Below are positions 36,073 through 47,269 of a stretch of 64,000 bases of DNA, piece by piece (the first letter of the stretch is position 1; each line of letters opens with the position of its first letter). Origin of the DNA: Lota lota. Taxonomy: Eukaryota > Chordata > Actinopteri > Gadiformes > Lotidae. The DNA is taken from assembly GCA_026745465.1 (NCBI GenBank), contig JACYXH010000319.1:1648501-1712500 (forward strand), read 5' to 3'. Both the position numbers and the translations under genes were made by a program. The notes under the pieces are model-generated. The model made no database searches and was not told where the DNA came from. It was given only the letters and a program-made list of their open reading frames with translations.

Positions 36073-37688
36073 GTCTAATTAGATTAATTGCGTTGTCTGC
36101 AACCAGGTGAGTTCCTACAAACTCCTGGATGATAGGATCCAAACGAGACATCAAAGCTCTCTTTACCCATGAGACAGCAGGAGCAATATCTAATATACCT
36201 ACTGCACCTCCAGCATCACCATGCTACAATACCTACTGCACCACTAGCATCACCATGCTACAATACCTACTGCACCACTAGCATCACCATGCTACAATAC
36301 CTACTGCAGCATCACCATGCTACAATACCTACTGCACCTCCAGCATCACCATGCTACAATACCTACTGCACCACTAGCATCACCATGCTACAATACCTAC
36401 TGCACCTCCAGCATCACCATGCTACAATACCTACTGCACCACTAGCATCACCATGCTACAATACCTACTGCACCACTAGCATCACCATGCTACAATACCT
36501 ACTGCAGCATCACCATGCTACAATACCTACTGCAGCATCACCATGCTACAATACCTACTGCAGCACCACCATGCTACAATACCTACTGCACCACCAGCAT
36601 CACCATGCTACAATACCTACTGCAGCATCACCATGCTACAATACCTACTGCACCACCAGCATCACCATGCTACAATACCTACTGCAGCATCACCATGCTA
36701 CAATACCTACTGCAGCATCACCATGCTACAATACCTACTGCAGCATCACCATGCTACAATACCTACTGCAGCATCACCATGCTACAATACCTACTGCACC
36801 ACCAGCATCACCATGCTACAATACCTACTGCAGCATCACCATGCTACAATACCTACTGCAGCATCACCATGCTACAATACCTACTGCACCACCAGCATCA
36901 CCATGCTACGATAAGCTGCTGAACCACCATACCTCCACCCCCAACCACCATGATCTGTCGTTCTTGTTCGGTTTGCCTTTTACCTAATGGTTTCCCCAAG
37001 GCTTGTTTGTAACAAAAGTACATGTCCAGTTTAGTAGGACTCTATTAGAGGTTTGATTCTTGCTACTCTTGGAAACCGTTTATGGCTAATAAAGGTTCCC
37101 ACAAGCTTACACACCCTTTGATTGTATAAGACACTAAGTGTGTTTTTTTGCTGTTTCTTTTTATGTTCACCCACCCAATTATATATGAATATTCATATTG
37201 TGAGATAATTCAGTAAACCCGACTGTGTTTTAGTAAAATAAACATTTAAATATTGATAGGGGAGTTGCTTGGCTTGTTCTCTTTTCATTCTAAACTTTCT
37301 GGCAAGCCGTATACATCAGCTAGAGGAGCTTCTGAATGCAAAAGATCGTTCATTTCCTTCGGATATCTCTTAAATGGACATTTCATGCTTGACGATTTCC
37401 TATGCACTCTCATTAAGTTCCAATTTTCTGTCGAAAGCCTGTTGGATTATCGCCTCCTCATATCTGCAGTTTCATTTACCACTGGCTAATCTTTTGATTG
37501 TACGCAGAGCAGCACGGAACCTTCTAGATTAATTCAATTCTTTACTAGCCTTACAACCACCAAATTATATTTCATATTTTGGCCATCTTATTCACTGGTG
37601 ATGAACTTGAGTTTAAAGGTTGAGTTGGAGCCAGTACTGTACCTTGCCCGGTTGTCGTCAGGTCAGATATCTTTGCCCTTTTGATCAT
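21517..37688 (-). CDS. igfn1: Immunoglobulin-like and fibronectin type III domain protein 1, complete
   Basis: Muscle Z-disc-associated Ig/FN3 protein, related in layout to myosin-binding protein C. The ATG at 37688 starts MIKRAKISDLTTTGQ; the stop TGA is at 21519-21517. Twenty-nine coding exons have matching phases and total 4,623 nt, i.e. 1,540 residues. Domain order (approximate residues): Ig1 (about 20-150, with KKKSRIPGVMITQFLVDIPE as in IGFN1), a helical linker with ADRKDYERICLEFGVKDLR (165-226), Ig2 (226-318), Ig3 (318-409), a Ser/Lys/Asp-rich linker (409-749), Ig4 (749-838), Ig5 (838-936), three FN3 (936-1238), Ig6 (1238-1331), FN3 (1331-1430) and a C-terminal Ig (1430-1539). The linker is far shorter than the very long repetitive one of mammals. 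There is one GC-AG intron and one 15-nt microexon. The ADRKDYE(R/K)IC motif and IPGV N-terminus make the identification strong. Confidence 0.93.
22742..22940. mobile_element. Teleost interspersed repeat with tRNA-like tail
   Basis: GGACAGGAGAGTGGAGGGGG, then GTCGGAATCGAACCTGGCAC and TGCGGCGTATCCCCTGTGTG follow the plan of a very common fish repeat (aacccgg-type tRNA-like segment). It sits in the igfn1 intron between exons 23010 and 22692. Named by recall, not search. Confidence 0.55.
27378..30161 (-). CDS. igfn1: igfn1 low-complexity linker exon block
   Basis: Exons: 30161-29682, 29515-29417, 29115-29032, 28574-28560 (15 nt), 28474-28358, 28144-28019, 27476-27378. All are phase-1 symmetric, so any can be skipped without a frameshift. 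The first encodes a charged helix (VAEEQRLKLQEERERMEAAL) then Ser/Gly/Lys-rich sequence. The others are short, polar and Ser/Asp-rich, ending AAKRKRQGPLLQDLV, which leads into Ig4. This replaces the huge repetitive region of mammalian IGFN1. The microexon and the 28144 exon (tandem AG acceptors) are the least certain. Confidence 0.8.
30595..37688 (-). CDS. igfn1: igfn1 N-terminal exon block (start to Ig3)
   Basis: Exons: 37688-37643 (the exon starts at 37719 with a short 5' UTR), 34743-34621, 34186-34047, 33943-33844, 33726-33685, 33580-33538, 33320-33137, 32661-32548, 31990-31828, 30867-30595. These encode the IGFN1-specific N-terminus, Ig1 with GDPKPNVTW and DTYKCYAENEYG (cysteine and tyrosine corner), the linker FWEIILSADRKDYERICLEF, Ig2 with DLRPEDAGLYQVDVED, and Ig3 with LFECVLNHPLPRIKWMGKNN. 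The 34186-34047 exon ends GAG and is followed by GCGAGT, a GC-type donor that is required to keep phase 0 with ATAAAGAAG at 33943. Confidence 0.92.
32062..32350. mobile_element. MITE-like element, copy 1
   Basis: Ends resemble inverted repeats: GCTGCTGTAGGTAAGATT on the left, and GGTGCTGTACGTACGATT as the reverse complement of the right end. The interior has TAATTTCTGACCAATCAGGG and TGATTGATTCAGGGAAT, both also found (inverted) near 58.4 kb. It lies in the igfn1 intron between exons 32661 and 31990. No coding capacity. Confidence 0.6.
32463..32496. repeat. (TAG)n microsatellite
   Basis: About eleven TAG/GTA trinucleotides, intronic, about 50 bp after the igfn1 exon donor at 32548. Confidence 0.95.
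33773..33811. repeat. (ACTC)n microsatellite
   Basis: Tetranucleotide run CACTCACTCACT between igfn1 exons 33844 and 33726. Confidence 0.9.
34500..34605. mobile_element. Fragment of a fish repeat tail
   Basis: GATGCTTAACCCTACCTGGT and GTAAATCACTCTAGATCCAA, then GTGCTAAATGACTAAAT resemble the tail of common teleost repeats (..GCGTCTGCTAAATGACTAAAT). A related scrap, AAAAGCGTCTGCTAAATGAC, is at about 30326. Confidence 0.4.
36019..36069. repeat. (AC)n microsatellite
   Basis: Pure AC run in the first coding igfn1 intron. Confidence 0.95.
36195..36910. repeat. Minisatellite of mixed 28-bp and 34-bp units
   Basis: The core CACCATGCTACAATACCTAC is repeated about 23 times. Units are 28 bp (..TGCAGCATCACC) or 34 bp with a 6-bp insert (ACCACC, ACCTCC or ACCACT). 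The 34-bp forms dominate the left part and alternate irregularly with the 28-bp form to the right. It lies in the igfn1 intron between exons 37643 and 34743. ORFs here are repeat artefacts. Confidence 0.95.
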
Positions 37689-37756
37689 TTTGAGTCGGGT
37701 GTACGGGCCAAAGGTTGATCTGCAATTGGAAAAATGTTTCATTAGCATCAGTACTT

Positions 37757-38022
37757 ACATTTTAGGGCATTTGGCAGACGCTTTCATCCAAAGTAACTTA
37801 CAACCATTCATACACACACACACCGACAGCGGAGTCAACCATGCAAGGTGACAGCCAGCTCATCGGGAGCAGTAGTTCAATCCCCGGCTCCTTCTAGCTG
37901 AGTGTCGAGGTGTCTTGCTCAGGGACATCTTGACATTCAGCTAGGAGGAGCCAGGGATCAAACTAGCAACCGTAGGGTCAGGGTTAGTAAACATGCTCTA
38001 CCTACTGAGCTAAGTCAACTCT
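37757..38022. mobile_element. Teleost SINE-like repeat
   Basis: GGGCATTTGGCAGACGCTTT, CATCCAAAGTAACTTACAAC, ACCGACAGCGGAGTCAACCA and GTGTCTTGCTCAGGGACAT-like segments, ending in ACCTACTGAGCTAAG. This follows a well-known fish repeat with a tRNA-like end (GGGATCAAACTAGCAACC). It lies about 35 bp upstream of the igfn1 start-codon exon. Confidence 0.6.
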
Positions 38023-39652
38023 GTGTATTTTGGTGTATATAAATGTGCTCTAGTAGTATCCATATGTTTTATAACATAGGGAGATGTCATTGCTGCAATG
38101 ATAAACAAATAAAGTCCAAGCCTAAAATAGTTGTACAAGTCAATGGCACATTAAAATACCAGTGTCTGAGCGTCTGGATGATGGATTAGTTCTTCAGTGG
38201 TGTCTTTGGTGTTATTTTGAGCAGTAAAGAGGTCACGTGGACAGTGTTTCACCTTTGGTACACTGGGTCTAGACTGTGATCTCTTGATGCCTCTGGAAGC
38301 CTGATAGATGTGAAGTCAATCAGGCAGAATCCTCGCAACAATCCTCACAACAGTTCAATAGGACACGGTTAAGATAGAGTATCTGTCTAGTTTTCAGGAA
38401 AGTAGTAGTGAGGGCTGTCAGCTGTCTTACTATGTAGACTGTAATAGAGATAAATGTTATTTATTTGGCAGTGAGGCGTTCTATTTTGTGAGATTACCTT
38501 GCCAAGTTAATTCCAAGTTAAATTTAACATTTCATTATACAAGATTAGGAGGTCATTCTGAACAATCACATTTTACCATGTTATATCACAGGCCAGTGTT
38601 TTTTATAACTACAATTTAGGGCACTGCGATATATTTACCAGGGTCAAAATGTTGTAAATTATTGATGCTATTTATTGGCTGTTTACTTGTCTGACAAACT
38701 CTTATTTATGTATGTACATACTTTACAGAGTAGCTGGTATCGTTAGAATCAGGAGAACATGGGTTTTGAACTTGAACTAGGGTGAACTTGGGTTTTTATA
38801 TTTGACATCTTCTTTATGAGTACACATGAATGCTTAGTATGTATAATCATATTTATAAAGGCAAATAAATAGTAAAGAGATAATGGACAGTCATTCTCTC
38901 CATGCCATAGCCATGGTGACCTTTGACCCCTCATAGTACTGCATGTGCTACTGCCACGAACGATGGTCGTCACTCATGCTATAGTTAGCAGTGGCCTGTC
39001 AATGACTTCATATATTGACACGGGTAATCAACCATGTTCATCACGCATGGCCTGGCTATAAAGCGCCCTGCTAAGGTTTGATCACTTGCTTTGTTGGTGT
39101 AAAATATGAGTTGGTTCTTTTGTATTAGCACAATGTATAATAACTATGAAATATTACAAACTAACAAAGCTCAATTGAAAAGTTGAAGACAAATGCACAA
39201 ATGGTGACGAAACAGTATAGAAAAGGCCTTAACAAGTTGACATAGTAATCATATTTCACAAAATCATATTTTGTGTAACGCCTTTCATCAGGACCCAATG
39301 CTTTTTGAAAATAATGCAAAAGTTGTTGTCTTCCTCTTTATACATTTCTATATATATTTGTATATTTCATTCAAATATTTACACCTTTAGTAATAAACAA
39401 AAAGGATTAATAGCTCAGATCAAGATCCGTGAAAAAAACTAGAAAACCATAGGATATTTTGTTATTACAAGTTATATTCTACTTAAAGTTGTGAATTCAA
39501 AGTCAGAAAGCAAGGCCCTCTTTCTGGTTCATTAGATAAATACACCTGGCCACAAAACCTCCAGCCGCAAAGTTATAGTTAGCCATCGCAATGTTCTCCT
39601 TTCAACATTTCCATAAAGAATAATCAAATTGAATATTTTCTGAAAAGTTACC
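38023..39652 (-). other. Putative first igfn1 intron, no exon seen
   Basis: AT-rich DNA without recognisable coding sequence or repeats of note. Small ORFs (e.g. 38749-38973, minus) have no support. Confidence 0.5.
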
Positions 39653-39924
39653 CGAGTGCAGGTCTGAGACAGCAAACAGTGAGTGGAGGGAGAGGACTTT
39701 GCCTCTCTAGTTCTCTGTGCTGCGTCCCCGAGTCAGACAGGTTCAACAGCTTGGCTATAGACTCGCTGCCTCCCTTGGGATTTCGATATGAGATAGATAG
39801 ATGGAGCGAGATATTAAATCCTTTTGGAGGCTAACAAATCAACAACCAGCGGCTCGATTTTCACTGCACATGGCTAGACGCCGAGGAGAGGCTACGTGTA
39901 GCGGCTTCTTGTTTTCTGACACAC
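39653..39924 (-). other. igfn1: Putative non-coding first exon of igfn1
   Basis: The coding start at 37688 sits 31 bases inside an exon whose acceptor (TTGCAG at 37725-37720) needs an upstream 5' UTR exon. A good candidate ends with CTCGG before GTAACT (donor at 39652) and begins about 25-30 bases past a TATAAAG box at 39954-39948. The span has several short upstream ATGs. Other positions are possible. Confidence 0.4.
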
Positions 39925-39947
39925 ATTGATGCTCAGAGGGGGTGGGT

Positions 39948-39956
39948 CTTTATACA
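39948..39956 (-). promoter_or_regulatory. TATA box, putative igfn1 promoter
   Basis: The minus strand reads TTGTATAAAGACC; TATAAAG is a strong TATA box correctly placed for a start near 39924. A tissue-restricted muscle gene with a TATA promoter is plausible. The surrounding 39,960-40,020 is purine-rich. Confidence 0.4.
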
Positions 39957-40709
39957 AGAGACAAGGGATGGGAGGAGTGAGGAGGGAGGGTATGGTGAGG
40001 AGGAGGAGAGATGATTCACTTCAAAGGAAATCCGGACTAAAGGAAGCCAGGTCTGTATTACGTTTCTCACACCTTGGGCTCACTGCAGTAAATACTGATC
40101 AATGTACATCGTGTCCATTTGAATCACATGTGCGTTTAACTGCTGCACACTTTCAGCATGAATTCAATTAGCTAATGCCCATAAATATGATGTGACACAC
40201 GAAGATCGGCCCTAAAAACGTTAAACTCCTATCACGACGTTGCTGAGAGGCTGTCATGGTTACCTGACTTGTTTACAAGGTTGTGGATGGTTGTGGCTAG
40301 ACAGATGAGGTCAGCGTGTGAGGCAAACTGCCAGGTGATGTTATTCATAGTTAGATGAGAAATTATTGCTAAACGTTCTTTGGTAAGAACAACGGTGAGC
40401 GCTTTACCTAGAAATAGAAATTTAACACTAAAAAGAAAGAGGCATCTAGGGGGCAGAGGGCCAGCTGCTTCGGGCCCCATGGCCATCCCGTGTGCATGCC
40501 TGTGTGACAGCTCACCCGTGCCTTTCCAACGAAGTAGGAGAAGGTACGGTGGCATGGCCTGGAAGGTGCCAGTTGGTGCTTCCAAAATGATGTCATAGAG
40601 TAGCTGAATGTCAAGTGATGGTCATCATGGAGGTGGTCATTTAGTCTTCAAGACTATAGCCCATAGCTTACAAGTAAGATAGTGATTATGATTGTTAATT
40701 AAAGAGCTG

Positions 40710-40915
40710 TTTGTCCGTTCTGGGCTACTGTAGAAACATGGCGGTGCAGCATGGCGGGCTCCGGGGAAGAAGATATAAAGGGCTCATTCTAAGGTAACGA
40801 GTCGTACTTTCATTGGATTACACACTAAGTAAAACCTACTTATGAATATTATATTCCAAAGTCTGTTCCGCTAGATGCCACAAAATTCTACGCTCCGTGG
40901 ACATCTAAGGGGCAG
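40710..40915. mobile_element. Teleost interspersed repeat
   Basis: Contains TTCTGGGCTACTGTAGAAAC, ATGGCGGTGCAGCATGGCGG, AGATATAAAGGGCTCATTCT and TTATGAATATTATATTCCA in order, matching a common fish repeat often seen in introns and 3' UTRs. A GGGGCAGTGGGGCCAGCTGC segment follows and is echoed at about 40450 (GGGGCAGAGGGCCAGCTGC), so a second partial copy may lie there. Confidence 0.6.
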
Positions 40916-40919
40916 TGGG

Positions 40920-40950
40920 GCCAGCTGCCCCCCCCCCCCCACCCCCCCCA
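40920..40950. repeat. Poly-C tract
   Basis: C-rich run with single As, next to the repeat ending near 40915. Confidence 0.9.
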
Positions 40951-42189
40951 CCCTGTGTACGGGACTGTATGACAGATATTGGTTTAAAGCAAACGTTTTG
41001 GTTAGTGGGTTACTCTTGAACCAATCAAAATCAAATGAGTCCAACGGGATTTCAACTGATAATCAAACTGTTAAGTGATTGCACCTTCCCTTGTAAGCTA
41101 TTGTAAATGTCACATATTTAATCATGATTATAGTATTTATAGTTAATCTATTTTACTATTCAAATAGGTTATATGACTCTGATACATCAACCCTAATTCA
41201 AATAAAGTGACTGTGAAATAGCTCTTACTCAACATGAATGGAGATGGAAGTTGTGGACAAGACAATTATGCCCTTGATGTATCGTTCTTGTAGTACAATA
41301 TATTACATAATCAAGGGTATTGCATTTCCATGATATAATCCCTTTTGGTCCGTCCGCTAAGGGCAGTTGTTCTTGGGGGCTTGGAATAGGTAGGATCAAA
41401 TGGAGAACATGATTTGCACTGCCTCAAGGGCAATTATCAAAGAATGACCCAAGTGTATTTAGAGAATTAGTAACGAGTTAAAATGATTGGTGGATACTTT
41501 CCCCATAACACAATATAGTAGAGTATGTGACTCACAATGCATCCCCCTATGGCCAAATCGTTACGACTATAGTTGCAGATTTGAACATTTCTCTTGTGAT
41601 TAATTCCGTCAGCGGCTGTAGAACAATTAGTGTTTTTGCAGTTGGCACACGGCTGCCCTCCGCCAGGGCAGGGCTACGTTTCATGTTGTGCTCTCTCCAT
41701 GGTGGTGCTCTCTCCATGGTAACCGGTGTTGTCATTATTTTGTCCCTGTATCGTAATCATAATTGTTTTGTTACTGTACATCTAATCAGTTTCCAGTTTG
41801 AAAACCCTACCTAATATAACCGTCAGTTGCCATGGGGAAGACAATTACAAACAATACACAATTAAATAAAGCAATACAGGAAATGCAAAAACAAAACCCC
41901 CTGAAAGGCTAACATGTCTCAAGAATCAAATCATGAAACTACTAGTAGTGCGGGCCCCTCCGGCGTGGCTGTCCTTCCACGTTCGATGACTCTAATGCAT
42001 GTGAAAAGGCCCTTGAGTGGTCCTGAGTCCACATAAACCCTTTGGATTAGGGCTTAAACCCTTCAGCCTACCCGGCTAATATTGATGAAATGCCACGCGG
42101 CATCACTGCCATTCCAGTCCAGAGGACCACAGAGCGGAGCCACAGATGTGCTAACTAGACAGCCAGTCCCGGCCTGCCTCTCTGTTGTG

Positions 42190-42216
42190 TTCATGTCTGA
42201 GAGAGTGAGAGAGTGA

Positions 42217-42291
<75 letters not shown>
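42190..42291. repeat. (AG)n microsatellite with a GAGAGT prefix
   Basis: AG dinucleotide run of about 70 bp preceded by several GAGAGTGAGAGT units. Confidence 0.95.
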
Positions 42292-42293
<2 letters not shown>

Positions 42294-42572
42294 TAGTCAC
42301 TCATGTTCCAACAAGGAGAAAGATAAATACAGCGGCACCAGAGCGTGATCCACCGTAGCACAGAGTGTTAATCGAATTACACATTACCATGAAGTCAGAG
42401 GTTATATTTAAGATGACCTTGACAAATTGTTCACACACGAGCACACACACTCTCATATACTCGCATACGCGCACGTATGCCACCGCACGCAACTCCTGAA
42501 GACGGCTTGCTAGTAAATATTGAATTTGTGCTTGGCCCGCTTGCCAAAAACGTGTAGTTCTAAAACTCTTGA

Positions 42573-42582
42573 CTATAAATAG
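42573..42582. promoter_or_regulatory. Perfect MEF2 consensus upstream of igfn1
   Basis: CTATAAATAG matches the MEF2 site (YTAWWWWTAR) exactly and lies about 2.6 kb upstream of the putative igfn1 start. A second identical motif occurs at 50092-50101. MEF2 drives many sarcomere genes, so a muscle enhancer role is reasonable but unproven; chance occurrence is possible in AT-rich DNA. Confidence 0.3.
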
Positions 42583-43019
42583 ACAAAAATCATATAAAAG
42601 TCACCTGCCTTGCTTGTACTGAGCAAAACTCGTGGAGGGTAGATTCGTTGTCAACTTTGGAAATTTTTGACCTAAATAAAGATGCTTGGAAATGTCAAAA
42701 TCAGGCTTCTGTATAGTCATTTATGTTAGACAAACAAAGCTATGCAGGTTTTATGAGAGAGTTTGGCTGGACAAATGGTGTCATTAATTTGAGCCTCTTT
42801 GACCCTGAATGGCAGCCCTGTGTGCACAGGAATTGGATGCGTCTCTGAACAGCACACGACTCGGAAAGATTTCACAGAGATATACTGGTGCAGTACATGG
42901 CCCCATGAATAACAACGTTTTATGAAGCTCATTAAAACAAAGGGAACACTTGTGATATATCGTCCATTCAAATCCCTTGCGTAGCTTGGTCAAACTATTG
43001 TGTTTTGCGTATTTATATT

Positions 43020-46000
43020 TCATGCAATCTGGTTACTGCTCGGGTTCATTTAAGTTGGAATCACCAAAATAAGATTGGTACAGTTACATTTGTTTGCATT
43101 CACGCGTCTTTATACTTATTTTCAAAATCTGGATCTGTTTAATAATTGCAGTTTGAGGGTACTTCCATACGTAGCCTATAGACTCAGTCATTGGTCATTA
43201 GTCACATTTATGGTTCATGTCTGCAGGCAGGCATGAATCACTTAACCAAGGCATTAATAATAATTATAGCTGTAAACTGAATAATAATACTATTTTATTG
43301 ATCTTAAAGTCATTTTTGCAGAGCAGTCATACACGACATGGAATTTAAAAAGTAAAAGTGTTTTAAAAGGTTAATTCGATATATCTTTTTACCTATTTAG
43401 CGACTACTTTGCAAATATGTGTGCAGTCGCATTTTTGTGTGTCCCCATGCTTTGGGTGTTGTTGATGTCGAATATGGCCCTCGCTGGCACTTTATCAGCT
43501 TTATACTTGTAAAGAAGCAGCTGTTTGCTGTTGCTATACAGAGTGTGCTTACTCAAATGGTTACGAATGAGACGTCATGTGCCTTCCATGTCTCGTGGCT
43601 GATGCCTCACATCATGTGCCACCACATCGAGTGAAACATGTGGCGGACGGCTTCTGGAGAAGGAGGAATTTTGACTCTCAAAACGAATTGAGCCACTTTC
43701 TCACACGTCACTGAGAAACACACTGCCACGTGGACAAAGCTAATGGCGGTACAACGGGCTAATGGTATAATGGTACGGTATAACGGTATAATGAGTCGGA
43801 CTCATTGCTGTGCGCAAAATATCAAAGTAGTGTAGAGGTGTTTTAAAACAAAATACAGGAGAATCAGCGTAACTTAGTGCGGATTTTAGGATTTTAAATA
43901 AAATAGTTGATACAATATAAATGAGGAGAGCACGGTGGGGTCATCTTGAAAAGAGATTTGTGTTTATAATGAAGGACTTGTAACAGATCCCACTAGGCCT
44001 TTGTCTCATGTTATTCTCAAAGTAGCTGAAGCACAGCTCATGGTCATAATCTGAGACCAGATGACTTTTAAATTGGATCTGCTTATCTAAACATAGAGTA
44101 TTGCCAAGATGCTAAATTGGAAGGGTTGCTTTTATTTGGTACTTCTCTCATCTCTTTGCAGAGGAAATTCGCCAAATACCACTGAAACGTCTTGGATTTC
44201 ACCCTGCTGTGTTAGACCATTGGATTACAATATGGAAAACCCCTAATTTAACTTTCCAATCGAGTTCAGCAGATATGTCATCACTTCTGGGTTCAAAGAA
44301 TTGCATTACAATGCAATGACTTCCCAAAGTTCAATCCCTTTACCTGTTGCCAAGCACTGCATATTCTAGACCTATTTCAATTCATCAAGTTTAAAAACAT
44401 GCAAGGTGCACACACAAACATGAGGAGTCATTTAGCTGGAAAAGCCCAGACTCCGTCCTTTGAGTTTAAAAGCCACCTTGATCTGTTGTATCCGATGTTG
44501 AAACCGTGCCATGTTTATGTATATCTGATGATCTCAGCCACGGCAGCAGCATGGTGTTTATCCCAGTCTGACAGCGTGCCAAGCCAGCTCTAGATATATC
44601 TTTTACAATCCTGTTATTTAGGTGTTGTGGCATAGATAATTGTTTGCGGCCTGTAATTGCAAAGAATTGAAATGATCCCGATGTTATGCCAGACCGATTA
44701 TAAATCAGGAGGAAGGAATTATTCACGCCCAAAGAAATGTGAGTCATGAAGATGTTGACCGCACAGCAAGAAGTGAGAAGGATTTGGGATGTATTGCATT
44801 GCAGTCTTGCTGTAGACAATGTTATCACAATAAAGACAAATGTTCTGTGATTGATTTATTATTGAGAAGGAAAAAAAGGACGGCATCTAGTGTGAATTGA
44901 TTCAACCCACACGTGATTACCTTCCTGTCATTGTGGACTTGCTTGACATTTATTACCAGCGTAGTCATTCTTATTGTATCCACAAGGGGGCAGTAAATCC
45001 CCTTTCTTTCAAAGGATTACTGGTGGAATAAAAACAAAATTTAGTGTCCTCCCGATAATGCAGAAAATTATTTTCAGCTTGCATCATATTTATTGCAGTG
45101 TATATCCCATTTGAAAAGCTGTTATGATGCAGTTATAAGATAATATATGACATTGGTTGTATCGAATCGCTATGAGTATGGCTTGCATCAGGGGATATTT
45201 ATGACAGTTTTCATGTCAGTGGTTAGTTGCTAGCTTTAACTACAAAACAATCCTTTAAGAGGCCTGTTATTTTTGCTAGCCATCACAAAGGCACTATGCA
45301 AGACTACCTACTGAATTAAATTAAATAGGCCCCAAGCAAGCCTGTCATCCCTGGGTTGTCAAGATTGCGAGAGCAGTTGGACAAAAACCATTGCTCTCCG
45401 TCTGATGTGAGACCAAAGTCATTTCACTGTTGCTTAACGATGAACCTTGCATCCTGACTATTTGAATGTGCTCCTCCTTAACGCTCCTCCGATGTCGTTC
45501 ATGAGCTACACGGGGACAAGCATTAACAAGGATGTGACAAGAACACATTCATACTGTTATACTCAAGTGAGCTGATGTGTTTTCTTAAAGTCAAGTAAAC
45601 CAGGGATTTAAAGTGCATTTTAAACAACAATATTGTCGAGCCAGAAATGAAAGCAGGCAAGAGCATTAACATCCACAATACATCTCGTGTAAAGAAATGG
45701 TGCAATATGCCAGATTACAATGTTGTTGACATGGTTCAGACCTCAAACACTATAATCACCAACAAACAGAGAAGCCGGTTTCTAAAAGCTTGGCTGCATC
45801 TCTTTATCTGCAACATCTAGATTTCATTCATGTCACATAGGGATCGTATCCCAGGGGAACATAGCAAAACCAGTACGACACGGTCTCAAACAGCTGCAGT
45901 ACCGGGTCCTATACATGCTACAGTGACCCCATACTCTACAATATGTTTTGTATGCACGACAATATCTGCTTTGTTTTCAAGGGTGAAAGAAAAATGGAAA

Positions 46001-47040
46001 CGTGACTATGCAATTACATGTGCTTGGGATACAATAGCAGACATTAATGTTTGTACACTATTCAAGATTTGTGGAAGTTGGTGATGTATTTCAATCATTG
46101 ATGTTTTGATTGATTGCATTTGTCATTCTCAGCCTCACACATGTAACAAATGAAGACAATATTGTTGCTCGGTTTTGGCAGTGCAGTTTTCACTGCGCTG
46201 CACTTGGATGGAGTGATCTTGTGAGATAGGACAGCACTTTGTTGCTGGTAACCAATTCACAAATGTCTGGAAAAGTTGTTCAAGGAAACACAATCACACA
46301 ACCTTTGTGTGTGTGGTTGAATGACATTGCACACAACCTCTTTTGTATGTGTACTTTTCGTGTCATTCGTCTGCATGAGTTTCTTTCTTTCTTGGTTTCT
46401 TGACAATTTTAGTACGGATGTTTATTCATGTTTGTGTCACAGTACAACACTGGTGTCTACCATATTGTATTCTGTATACTATTCTGTCGTTACATTTCAG
46501 CACGTCTTGTGTGTGCATTATTCTCTTCCCACTTGGCAAACACCATTCCCTTCAAGTCTTCAAACATTGAGAGAAAGGAGACTTCATACAACGGCAGTTG
46601 TATTAATATCTTCTATCAAAGCACTCAAGCCAACACCTCATGTTCGGTATTTGGGTGATCACTGTTCACATTGCGGTGTGCGATCTCCCAGCAACTCTTG
46701 GTCCATGCCTAATAATATTGATGATGGAAGGTACAAGGCAGCATTTTGGATGCCCTCTTGTACAATTGGAAATTGAACATTTTCAGTGAGCCAGCGTTTG
46801 AAATAAAGTCAATCATGAGAAATCACGGCATCATGGGGAAAACACGTGAATGTGTTATTCATTATAAAATGATGAGGCAGGAGCGTCTGTATGTTCAACC
46901 GTGCAATGGGCGACCCCCACCCATTCACCACAGCCTCCTTTTATTGGGCCCATTGGGTGCAAGCTCCTAGAAAAGGTCATAATAAAGGCATGAAGGTGAT
47001 TGCAAATAGATTTCTTTCCAATCAATTCCTTTACCGACTC
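43020..47040. other. Gene-poor region, nothing coding recognised
   Basis: AT-rich intergenic sequence. ORFs up to 151 codons (46321-46776, plus) lack codon bias, splice context or family motifs. No obvious repeats beyond short A/T runs. Confidence 0.5.
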
Positions 47041-47058
47041 TCAAAAGAACTATTAACC

Positions 47059-47079
47059 CAACCCCCCCCCCCCCCCCCC
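47059..47079. repeat. Poly-C tract
   Basis: About 20 Cs; flanks the CNE-like block that follows. Confidence 0.9.
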
Positions 47080-47269
47080 GCTCACCCCTGCTACTTTGTC
47101 TCCTGCTCAGTTTGCTCCTCTTATCACCATAGAAATGACCTCACTTTGTAACCACGCTTTCAGATCCGATCAAGGATTTGAAAAAAATCGCACAAAATCA
47201 CATAAAAAAAAAAGAAAAAAAAAAAGAAAAGCAGACAGTTTGAGCCCAACGCTGTCCCCACCTCCCCCG

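Noticed and set aside
36169..36987. 272-codon ORF rich in His-Ala-Thr-Tyr
   Set aside because: Read-through of the 28/34-bp minisatellite. The same peptide appears in three overlapping ORFs because the units are 1 mod 3.
40232..40585. 117-codon minus-strand ORF near the igfn1 promoter
   Set aside because: No family motif, overlaps repeat-like sequence, and no splice or poly(A) context.
46321..46776. 151-codon plus-strand ORF with a hydrophobic start
   Set aside because: Composition equals flanking AT-rich DNA; another frame is open over the same span; nothing recognisable.
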